Positions 1 through 7,396 of a DNA stretch of 15,092 nt are shown in pieces. The first letter of the stretch is position 1. Each line of letters begins with the position of its first letter. The stretch is from an uncultured Atopobium sp. (lineage in GTDB: Bacteria; Actinomycetota; Coriobacteriia; Coriobacteriales; Atopobiaceae): contig USKU01000023.1 in the NCBI GenBank assembly GCA_900555335.1, positions 1 through 15,092 of the forward strand. The letters run 5' to 3'. Under the pieces are notes generated by a model. That model was not told the DNA's origin, searched no databases, and worked only from the letters and a program-made list of their open reading frames with translations. Position numbers and translations under genes: made by a program.

Positions 1-45
1 TCATGTATACGTCTTTTTGACAGATTATCTGACTTAGGTGTGTTT

Positions 46-91
46 TGAACTGCCTTCTATTTCTCGTGTCCAAGAAATGGGAGGCAGTTCA
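46..91. terminator. Long hairpin downstream of the glycogen operon, possible terminator
   Basis: Bases 46-64 can pair with 73-91 around an 8-base loop. The outer arm GAACTGCCT (47-55) and its exact complement (82-90) are perfect. Two inner positions (56/81 and 58/79) are T-G, so they are G-U pairs in a plus-strand RNA but A-C mismatches in the minus-strand operon transcript. Neither side carries a clear U-tract: the minus transcript continues with AAAACACACC. It lies 37 bases past the stop of the last operon gene, a typical place for a terminator. Without a U-tract it could equally be a processing or stabilising hairpin, or belong to a convergent transcript from the left. Confidence 0.35.
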
Positions 92-127
92 GTCGAGAAG
101 GACCTTTTGTTGTAACAAAAACGTGCG

Positions 128-3100
128 CTAAGCGTCGAGCTTACTTTGGTGCAGCACAACAAGCCTCTGCAGCTTTTGAATAGTCTGTGGCGTGAGCATG
201 TCCTTTTTAACCTGCCAAGACCAATTGCCTTCAGCCTTACCAGGAATGTTCATACGAGCATCGTCAGAAAGACCTAAGACGTCCTGTAGCGGCAAAATAA
301 CCACTTCATTAGAAGTGCTAGCTACTTGCTCCATAAGGTGGTCAAAAATCTGATGCGATTCATCAGTTGCCTGACCACCTGTAAAACGAGCTTCTACAAA
401 ACCCATAAGCGTTTGCGTATCATGGGTACCGCTATATACAATAGAATCCTGAGCTGGAGCAAAAGAATACCTGCAGTCTCCATCAGCAAACTGAATAACA
501 CTCATACCAGGGAAACCTGTCTGAGAAAGCAATGCTCGGACCGCAGGAGTAACTGCTCCTAAATCTTCTGCAATAAAAGGCAGTGGTCCAAGCTGCTTGA
601 AAGCAACATCAAACAGCTCATTGCCAGGACCAAACTTGAATGAGCCCTCGGCAGCAGTCTTTCCTTGCTCAATAGCATAGTAAGACGTAAAGCCAATAAA
701 ATGGTCCAGCCTGGTATAGTCATACAGATAGAAAGACCTGCGGAAACGTTCAATCCACCAGCGATATCCTTCGTCTTTATGAGCCTGCCAGGTATACGTT
801 GGATTACCCCACAGCTGGCCATCTTGAGAAAACGCGTCAGCAGGAGCTCCAGCCTGAAGCTCTGTATGACCTGTATCATCTAAAGCAAAAAGTTCTGGAT
901 GTGCCCAAACATCAGCGGAATCCTCTGAAACAAACATAGGCATATCGCCAATAATCTGAATGCCCTTAGCACGAGCCTCCGCCAAAGTTTGGCTCCAAAT
1001 TACCTCAAAGGCAAATTGCTGCTTTCGGTGAAACTCAATTGTCTGGATAAGCTCAGGACGCTTAAGGAGTTCTTTCGACCAGCTGCGATATTGCTTAGGC
1101 CACTCCTGCCACACTCCCTCACCCAACAGGTCTTTAATAGCACAAAATGCTGCATACGAATCAAGCCAATACGAGTTTCTCGCACAGAATTCCTGGTATT
1201 CAGCGGCTCGCCTGCTCTGAGGATCATCGCACTCAGAGATGACTCTCTCCATTGCCGCTGGATCAAGTAGATTGATATTTCCTGCAAAAGCAGAAATTCC
1301 CGCGTAAGGAGAGCCGTATTCGTCGGTTGGGCTGACAGGCAAAATCTGCCAATACTTCTGGCCAGATTTAGCGAGAAAATCAATGAACTCGGAAGTCTCG
1401 CGACCAATAACACCAAGCTTCTGGCCTGGCGTAATTGCGGAGTCCTCATTAGAAGGCAGAGAAGTAATGTGAGCAAGCACTCCCATACCAGGCTCAAGAG
1501 GCTTTTGTAGTCTATGAGCTGGCTGCACGTTTAAGACAGTACACCCAAGCTGCCACAAAAAGACCTCTGCCTTGCCATCTTTGACAGGTACTGCTTGTCC
1601 ACTAATAACGTCAATAACCTGCATGTTTTGAGGAACAGAAACATATACGGTCTTAGCATCTGAGCGGCTCTTATTCACCAACACACAAATGCCAGAAGCG
1701 TCTTTGCTCTGCTGCACTTGCTGGCCATCTTTTTGAACAGGCCTACGCCAGAAAGCTAAAACATCATCTGAACCACACTCTGGAACAAACGGTTCAAACG
1801 AGCCGTCTACCAGCAGAGGAAGCGTTTTTCTGAGCGCAATAGCATTGCGATACATATGCAAGTAATCCAGGTCTGCGCGAGGACTGCTTCCTGGCCATGG
1901 CATAGTTGCGCGATTTGTTGGGTCAACAAATCCCTCAACGCCCATCTCATCGCCGTAGTAGATTGATGGAACACCAGGAAGTGTCATCTGCAGCACAGCC
2001 GTCTGCCACATACGAGCCTTAGAAAGACCGCGCTGATCAGCAGAAAGTCTGTACGTTACCTGCTCATGAGCAGAAAGAGAATCAGGAGTAGGAGCTCCTG
2101 CAACCACGTTAATCAAGCGCTCTTTATCATGTGTTCCAAACACATTGAGACAAGAATAAAACGCCTCGTGAGGATAGTTTTCCCACAGCTCCTCAAGAGC
2201 TAAAGCAGTTGACTCAGCACCAGCCTCATTCATCAAAAATGAAAGTATAGACTTGCGCAGAGGATAATTCATAGGTCCGTCGAGCTCAGAACCTTCCAGA
2301 TAATGCCTGAGTTTTCCGTATGCACGCTTATTGCTTGCGTCCTCCCAGACCTCTCCGATAATAACTGCGTCGCTACGCTCTGCAAGTGCAGCCGCACGAA
2401 TCTTCTGTATAAACGAATCAGAAATCTCATCTGCAACGTCTAAGCGCCAACCACGAGCTCCACGACGCAGCCACGTTCTAATAACGCCATTCTCGCCACA
2501 AATAAACTCCTGATAATCGGGATTATCGGAGACAATAGTTGGAAGCGCGTCTACACCCCACCAGCTTTCATACGTTCCATCTTCATGGAACGTAAACCAC
2601 TTATCATAGGCAGAACCAGCCTGCTGAACTGCTCCTGGTTCAGAGTAGTTCGAGAATTTATTAAAGTATTTTGAATCAGCGCCACAGTGATTAAATACGC
2701 CATCCAAAATAATAGAAATACCATGCTCAGCAGCTTTAACGCAGAGGCGTTCAAAATCCTCTACGGTGCCCAACACGGGATCAACTTCCAAATAATCCGC
2801 AATATCATAGCGATGATTACTAGAAGCAGTATAGATAGGATTCAAATAAAGCGCAGTTATTCCAAGGTTTTCCAAGTAGGAAAGCTTCTCTTCAATACCT
2901 GCCAAAGAACCGCCGTAGAAATCCCACTCAGTTACACGACCGTTGGCGTCGTGCTGATACTCAGGAGTCTTCTCCCAGTCTTCAACCAGCTGGCGAGAAA
3001 CCCCATTTCTTGGAACAGCAAGCGCCTGCTTGGTACGTTCATGCCAGTTTGCATCTCGTGCAAACCTGTCAGGGAAAATCTGGTAGACAACTCCACCCTT

Positions 3101-3565
3101 GTACCAGCTAGGGTCTTCTACACCTACAAAGCTGCCACGAGACTTATAGCAAGTAATCTGAAATGATGGTGGCTCGCCATAGGCAAAGCTACCAACACCG
3201 GTGCATCTATTTTCTTGAGCACCATATGACCAAACTGCTCCGTCAGAAGCCTGAAGCTCAAAGCGATACCAAATAAGGCCTGTAGCAGCTGGTTTAACAA
3301 TTGCCTCAAAGCACTGCGCATAGTCAGGTACGCCAGTCGGAAGCGCGCCAGCAAAATCACTCTTTTGCATCACCACGCGTTTCTCGCCAGACAGAACTTG
3401 GGCCTCTGAAGACGATTCAGGGCCATACTCTTGCCAGAGACGAAGCGTTACTGATTGAACATCATCGTCCCAAGCAAATATTCTGATTGTTGCTGAAGTA
3501 CCTAGTTCTACCGCGCCTTTTGGATCCCTACAAACAATGTTTGAGGTGTTGTGAAAAGCCTGCAT
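128..3565 (-). CDS. Bifunctional GH13 alpha-glucanohydrolase (neopullulanase/debranching type) - GH77 4-alpha-glucanotransferase fusion
   Basis: Encodes 1145 residues from ATG 3565; a TTG three codons earlier (3574) is possible but would overlap glgA by 7 bases. Residues ~1-140 look like a beta-sandwich starch-binding N-domain. A GH13 barrel follows at ~150-590: GGVVYQIFPDRF near 157, region I D288..N292-H293, region II R374/D376 (nucleophile), region III E405 (acid/base), region IV H479-D480. A C-terminal beta domain at ~590-690 leads into a complete GH77 module at ~695-1145, with MalQ-like SGQKYWQILP near 734, nucleophile D954 in RLDHFIGF, E1000 in FIAEDLG and D1049 in GTHDTQT. Both active sites look intact. 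Expected role, in the cytosol: hydrolyse alpha-1,6 and/or alpha-1,4 links of phosphorylase limit dextrin and transfer the released maltooligosaccharides. It is the last operon gene, 2 bases after glgA, and the window has no separate glgX or pullulanase. Databases use names such as bifunctional debranching protein/4-alpha-glucanotransferase for this type. The exact linkage specificity of the GH13 half is inferred. Confidence 0.9.
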   Translation of the reverse strand: MQAFHNTSNIVCRDPKGAVELGTSATIRIFAWDDDVQSVTLRLWQEYGPESSSEAQVLSGEKRVVMQKSDFAGALPTGVPDYAQCFEAIVKPAATGLIWYRFELQASDGAVWSYGAQENRCTGVGSFAYGEPPSFQITCYKSRGSFVGVEDPSWYKGGVVYQIFPDRFARDANWHERTKQALAVPRNGVSRQLVEDWEKTPEYQHDANGRVTEWDFYGGSLAGIEEKLSYLENLGITALYLNPIYTASSNHRYDIADYLEVDPVLGTVEDFERLCVKAAEHGISIILDGVFNHCGADSKYFNKFSNYSEPGAVQQAGSAYDKWFTFHEDGTYESWWGVDALPTIVSDNPDYQEFICGENGVIRTWLRRGARGWRLDVADEISDSFIQKIRAAALAERSDAVIIGEVWEDASNKRAYGKLRHYLEGSELDGPMNYPLRKSILSFLMNEAGAESTALALEELWENYPHEAFYSCLNVFGTHDKERLINVVAGAPTPDSLSAHEQVTYRLSADQRGLSKARMWQTAVLQMTLPGVPSIYYGDEMGVEGFVDPTNRATMPWPGSSPRADLDYLHMYRNAIALRKTLPLLVDGSFEPFVPECGSDDVLAFWRRPVQKDGQQVQQSKDASGICVLVNKSRSDAKTVYVSVPQNMQVIDVISGQAVPVKDGKAEVFLWQLGCTVLNVQPAHRLQKPLEPGMGVLAHITSLPSNEDSAITPGQKLGVIGRETSEFIDFLAKSGQKYWQILPVSPTDEYGSPYAGISAFAGNINLLDPAAMERVISECDDPQSRRAAEYQEFCARNSYWLDSYAAFCAIKDLLGEGVWQEWPKQYRSWSKELLKRPELIQTIEFHRKQQFAFEVIWSQTLAEARAKGIQIIGDMPMFVSEDSADVWAHPELFALDDTGHTELQAGAPADAFSQDGQLWGNPTYTWQAHKDEGYRWWIERFRRSFYLYDYTRLDHFIGFTSYYAIEQGKTAAEGSFKFGPGNELFDVAFKQLGPLPFIAEDLGAVTPAVRALLSQTGFPGMSVIQFADGDCRYSFAPAQDSIVYSGTHDTQTLMGFVEARFTGGQATDESHQIFDHLMEQVASTSNEVVILPLQDVLGLSDDARMNIPGKAEGNWSWQVKKDMLTPQTIQKLQRLVVLHQSKLDA

Positions 3566-3567
3566 TC

Positions 3568-5067
3568 TTACCAATCTCGACGACGTACATACCTGATAAT
3601 CTCAGGGTGTAGTAAATGATACACGTCAAGATATTCATTTGCAGCATTATGCCAACTAAAGTCCTCTGCCATCGCCTGTTTTACAAGATTTGCCCACGCT
3701 TGTTTATCGTTTCTATAAACATCGGCGGCGTACAGAATAATATCTGCCATTTCATCTGCGTTTTGATTAGCAAAACTAAAACCGGTTCCTTCGCCCGTAA
3801 ACTGGTTATACGGTTTTACAGAATCTGCCAGGCCGCCCGTCTCGCGAACTACAGGAAGCGTGCCATAACGCATAGAAATCATCTGAGAAAGGCCGCAAGG
3901 CTCAAACTCTGAAGGCATCAAGAACATATCTGCACCTGCATACATGCGGTGAGAAAGCGCAATATCAAACTCAATACGTGCTGCCATGCGGTTACCATAG
4001 TGCCCATCAAAGAAGCGCATAGCATCTTCTTGTTCAGCGTCACCAGTTCCTAGAACAGCAACCTCAATACCTGCACAAATAAGACGGTCCATCGCATAGC
4101 GAATCAGGCCCAAGCCTTTCTGGTTAGTTAGGCGCGTGACCATTACCGCAAGTGGTGCGTCGGGATCTACCTCAAGGCCCAGCTCCTCTTGCAATTGACG
4201 CTTACACTCAGCCTTACCTTCCATATGACGTGCCGAGAAGTTCTGTGGAATGTAAGGATCGCTTGCAGGTGACCACACACCAATGTCAATGCCGTTCAAA
4301 ATACCACGCAGAACACTTTGACGGCGACGGAAGATATCATCCATTCCCTCTCCGAAGTGCTCTGTCTGAAGTTCTTGAGCATATGTTGGACTCACGGTGA
4401 GTAGATAATCAGAGTAGCAAAGCGCACCCTTCATAAAGTTGATGGAGCTTGCATCGCACCTCAGTTGATCAACTGCAGCAGGAATATCAGCAAGACCAAG
4501 TACGTCGCTGAGCATCTTGTCAGTAAACTGACCTTGGAACTTAACGTTGTGAATGGAAAAAACCGTCTTAACGTTCTGAACCTCAGGGACACCCTGATAG
4601 TGCTCACGTAAAAATACAGGTGCTAATGCCGTTTGCCAGTCATTGCAGTGCAGAACGTCGCAGGAGAGCTCTGGGACGTGTGCAATCAGCTCACACAGAG
4701 CCTTGGAGAAGAACGCATAGCGCTCTCCGTCATCAAAGTAGCCATAAAGGCCATCACGAGCAAAGTAAGACTCGTTATCTACAAAGTAAAAATCAACGCC
4801 TTCATGAACCAGATGCCACAGCCCACAATACTCAAAGCGCCACGAAAGAGGCACCTGAAGCTCGTAGACCTTCTTCATCTTTTGTTTCCACTCGGGCTTA
4901 ATAGAGCTGTAGAGTGGCGAGATAACCGCCACTCTTGCTCCTACTTTTTTAAGTGCTTGTGGCAATGAACCCGAGACATCTCCAAGGCCGCCCGACTTGG
5001 AAAAAGGCGCCACCTCTGAACTTGCATAGACAACGCGAAGTTTGCGACGCTTGGAGACTTGGGACAT
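3568..5067 (-). CDS. glgA: Glycogen synthase (ADP-glucose-dependent, GT5)
   Basis: 499 residues, normal for bacterial GlgA (about 480-500). It transfers glucose from ADP-glucose to the non-reducing end of a growing alpha-1,4-glucan in the cytosol. The N-terminal Rossmann domain carries the family signature KSGGLGDV at residues 24-31 for ADP-glucose binding, and SIHN at 171-174. The C-terminal domain holds R312 and K317 (TRLTNQKG) and the PSEFEPCGLSQ motif at 385-395, whose E389 matches the essential glutamate of E. coli GlgA. The ATG at 5067 is 2 bases after the glgD stop; GAGGG upstream (inside the end of glgD) serves as ribosome-binding site. Its stop TAA (3568-3570) is 2 bases before the fusion gene, so translational coupling is likely. 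No truncation or missing key residue was seen. Confidence 0.97.
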   Translation of the reverse strand: MSQVSKRRKLRVVYASSEVAPFSKSGGLGDVSGSLPQALKKVGARVAVISPLYSSIKPEWKQKMKKVYELQVPLSWRFEYCGLWHLVHEGVDFYFVDNESYFARDGLYGYFDDGERYAFFSKALCELIAHVPELSCDVLHCNDWQTALAPVFLREHYQGVPEVQNVKTVFSIHNVKFQGQFTDKMLSDVLGLADIPAAVDQLRCDASSINFMKGALCYSDYLLTVSPTYAQELQTEHFGEGMDDIFRRRQSVLRGILNGIDIGVWSPASDPYIPQNFSARHMEGKAECKRQLQEELGLEVDPDAPLAVMVTRLTNQKGLGLIRYAMDRLICAGIEVAVLGTGDAEQEDAMRFFDGHYGNRMAARIEFDIALSHRMYAGADMFLMPSEFEPCGLSQMISMRYGTLPVVRETGGLADSVKPYNQFTGEGTGFSFANQNADEMADIILYAADVYRNDKQAWANLVKQAMAEDFSWHNAANEYLDVYHLLHPEIIRYVRRRDW

Positions 5068-5069
5068 TG

Positions 5070-6173
5070 TTACGCCACCCTCTTATTGTTTTTACGCTGA
5101 AGAAGAATTTCTTCGCTGGTACCACGAAGCTCAGTACCTGCAGGAATAATGTTAGAACGGTCTACAATAGCGTGCTCGACTACAGAACCTTCCTTAACAA
5201 TGCAACCTTCCATCACAATAGAATCGCGTACTACTGCGCCACGCTCAATGATGACGTTACGACCAAGGATGGAACCGGTAACAGATCCACGGATACGACA
5301 ACCTGCAGAAATGGTTGAGTTGCTAACTTTAGAGCCAATCTCAAATTTTGCAGGAGCGGTATCGTGAGCCTTTGTCTTAATGGAACGCTCTGGGGTAAAG
5401 AGCTCATTTGCTGGCATGGGGTTCAAAAGCTCCATGTTAGCCTGATAATAAGAGTTCTTTGAGAAGATAGATGCTACATGGCCCTCAAAGTGGAAGGTAC
5501 GGACCTTAACACGGTTGTAGTCAGCATGAAGCGCCTCAAAGAGGTCAAGATAATCAGTAGCTCTATACCAATCAAGCATATCAATAAGCAGGTCACGCTT
5601 GATAATAAAGCAGTCAAGGGAAGCTTCATCTCCGCGCTGGACACCATTATGTGTCTTGACTACGCGGTCACCTTCAAGCTCAACACCAACAACATCTCTA
5701 TCGTTATAACGAGTGGTGTAGGTCATCATGGTAATGTCCGCGTCAGACTCTAGATGCTGATCAAGCAGCTCGGTAAGATCAGCGTTGTAAACAAAGTTTG
5801 AAGTGGACAACAGAACATACTCTGCGTCAGTTCTCTCAAGATAAGGTCTGTTGGAAATCAGATCTCTGAGCAGGAAACGAGCGCCTGTGTGAGAGGTACC
5901 AAAAGCGGATCCTGGCAAGATAAACATGCCACCGCTCTTGCGGTCCAAGTTCCAGTCTTTACCAGAGCCAAGGTGATCAATGAGTGAGCGATAGTTAAAT
6001 GGCATGATGACACCAACGGTACTAATGTCCGAATTAACCATATTTGAAAGAGGAAAATCCACCAGGCGATATCTTCCCAAGAAAGGCATGGATGCAATTG
6101 GGCGTACATCATTGGCGATTTCCATGTTAGTAGACGCATAATTGCAGGTAATAAGACCAATTACTCTATTCAT
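5070..6173 (-). CDS. glgD: GlgD, degenerate/regulatory subunit of glucose-1-phosphate adenylyltransferase
   Basis: 367 residues, normal for GlgD. The N-terminal half is a nucleotidyltransferase fold (~1-250, with FLGRYRLVDFPLSN at 31-44 and GSGKDWNLDR at 69-78). The C-terminal half is a left-handed beta-helix (~275-350, hexapeptide-like repeats such as VVRDSIVMEGCIV). Compared with the neighbouring GlgC it lacks the glycine-rich GGxGxRL loop: the N-terminus reads LITCNYASTN. It also has LLSTSNFVYNADL (121-133) where GlgC has the catalytic ILSGDQLYRMDY, so the catalytic aspartate is replaced. In Firmicutes such as Geobacillus, GlgD forms a hetero-oligomer with GlgC and modulates its activity; the same is inferred here. 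Its ATG shares one base with the glgC stop (TAATG, 6171-6175), with AGAGGTGA as a strong ribosome-binding site just upstream, which suggests co-translation with its partner. Confidence 0.95.
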   Translation of the reverse strand: MNRVIGLITCNYASTNMEIANDVRPIASMPFLGRYRLVDFPLSNMVNSDISTVGVIMPFNYRSLIDHLGSGKDWNLDRKSGGMFILPGSAFGTSHTGARFLLRDLISNRPYLERTDAEYVLLSTSNFVYNADLTELLDQHLESDADITMMTYTTRYNDRDVVGVELEGDRVVKTHNGVQRGDEASLDCFIIKRDLLIDMLDWYRATDYLDLFEALHADYNRVKVRTFHFEGHVASIFSKNSYYQANMELLNPMPANELFTPERSIKTKAHDTAPAKFEIGSKVSNSTISAGCRIRGSVTGSILGRNVIIERGAVVRDSIVMEGCIVKEGSVVEHAIVDRSNIIPAGTELRGTSEEILLQRKNNKRVA

Positions 6174-7321
6174 TATTGCTCACCTCTTTCGACTACTACA
6201 TCATTTCCAACAACAGCAATCTCCTTGTTCAAATCAGAGCTGCCAATATGGACGTTCTTCTCGACCACAGCGTTCTCGCCAAGAATTGCACGAATAACCA
6301 CCGCACCAGGTTTAACTTCTGCGCCAGGAAGAAGTACGGAGTCAATAACGCGCGCTCCCTCACCAATAACGGCATCGGTAGACAAAATTGAATGGCGAGA
6401 ATAACCAAAGATCTGGCATCCGTTGCTTACCAGACAGTCGTCTACCTCTCCAAAAGCGCCAATGTACGCTGGTGGACGGGTGGAAGCATTAGACAAGATA
6501 GGGAACTTGTCCGAGAAGATGTCAAACTTAGGCTCAGAGCCAAGCAGATCCATGCTGGTCTCATGATAGCTTGCAATAGTACCTACATCACGCCAGAAGC
6601 CCTCAAAGCGATAAGCAAAAAGACGTTTACCATCATCAAGCAACGTCGGAATAATATCGCCGCCAAAGTCATGAGAAGATTCAGGGTTCTTTGCGTCCTC
6701 ACGCAAAGTCTCAAGAAGCAGGTCTGTGCTAAAGATATAGATTCCCATGGACGCCAGGTTGGACTCTGGCTCTTTGGGTTTCTCGGAAAACTTGGTGATC
6801 CTATCCTCATCATCAATGGACATGATTCCGAAGCGAGAGGCCTCTTCCCAAGGAACAGGCATGACGGCAATCGTAAGGTCTGCGTTGTTCTTCTTATGGC
6901 AGGCGAGCATCTCGCCGTAGTCCATACGGTAAAGCTGATCGCCAGAGAGAATTAGTACGTAATCAGGGTTATTCTGCTCAATGTAACCAATATTCTGGGT
7001 GACGGCATCTGCGGTTCCCGCATACCATGCGCCACCAGACTGGGTAGCAAAGGGAGGCAGAATAGAAATTCCACCACCGCGCTCATCAAGGTCCCAAGCA
7101 CTACCTGATCCCACGTAAGAGTGCAGCAAATACGGACGATACTGTGTCAAAACACCTACCGTAGAAATTCCTGAATTTGCGCAGTTGGATAATGCAAAGT
7201 CAATAATGCGGAACTTGCCACCAAACGAGACAGCAGGTTTAGCTACTTTTGAGGTCAGAGCACCTAAGCGGCTTCCCTGTCCTCCTGCAAGTAGCATTGC
7301 AAGACATTCCCTTTTGCTCAT
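6173..7321 (-). CDS. glgC: Glucose-1-phosphate adenylyltransferase (ADP-glucose pyrophosphorylase), catalytic subunit
   Basis: 382 residues from ATG 7321. It makes ADP-glucose and pyrophosphate from ATP and glucose-1-phosphate, the committed step of bacterial glycogen synthesis. Residues are given from this ATG. The nucleotide loop AGGQGSRLGALTS is at 12-24, AKPAVSFGGKFRIIDFALSN at 27-46, and the catalytic ILSGDQLYRMDY at 124-135 with D128. SEKP at 179-182 is the glucose-1-phosphate-binding lysine region and FWRDVGT (242-248) is conserved. A left-handed beta-helix fills about 280-365. All residues expected of an active enzyme are present, unlike in GlgD, to which it is coupled by TAATG. The start was chosen because AGGAG (7330-7334) lies 8 bases from this ATG but only 2 bases from an alternative TTG at 7327. 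The 75-base gap to glgP is the largest inside the operon, so an internal control point is possible. Confidence 0.96.
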   Translation of the reverse strand: MSKRECLAMLLAGGQGSRLGALTSKVAKPAVSFGGKFRIIDFALSNCANSGISTVGVLTQYRPYLLHSYVGSGSAWDLDERGGGISILPPFATQSGGAWYAGTADAVTQNIGYIEQNNPDYVLILSGDQLYRMDYGEMLACHKKNNADLTIAVMPVPWEEASRFGIMSIDDEDRITKFSEKPKEPESNLASMGIYIFSTDLLLETLREDAKNPESSHDFGGDIIPTLLDDGKRLFAYRFEGFWRDVGTIASYHETSMDLLGSEPKFDIFSDKFPILSNASTRPPAYIGAFGEVDDCLVSNGCQIFGYSRHSILSTDAVIGEGARVIDSVLLPGAEVKPGAVVIRAILGENAVVEKNVHIGSSDLNKEIAVVGNDVVVERGEQ

Positions 7322-7329
7322 ATCCAAAT

Positions 7330-7334
7330 CTCCT
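7330..7334 (-). promoter_or_regulatory. Ribosome-binding site that fixes the glgC start
   Basis: AGGAG on the minus strand, 8 bases before ATG 7321 and too close to TTG 7327 to serve it. The preceding minus-strand CCTCT (at about 7346-7350) is complementary to the AGAGG that overlaps this site, so a small 5-bp hairpin could partly mask it. That pairing is weak and its effect is a guess. Confidence 0.6.
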
Positions 7335-7396
7335 CTCTCCCCAACAGAGGTTTATATTCTCAACGCCCTACGACGATTGAACCTAAACGCAGATCC

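Noticed and set aside
105..120. TTTTGTT/AACAAAA inverted repeat just after the fusion gene stop
   Set aside because: All but one pair are A-T, the loop is 2 bases and no U-tract follows; too weak to call a terminator on its own.
7322..7327. TTG start for glgC at 7327
   Set aside because: It is only 2 bases from AGGAG; the ATG at 7321 has an 8-base spacing.
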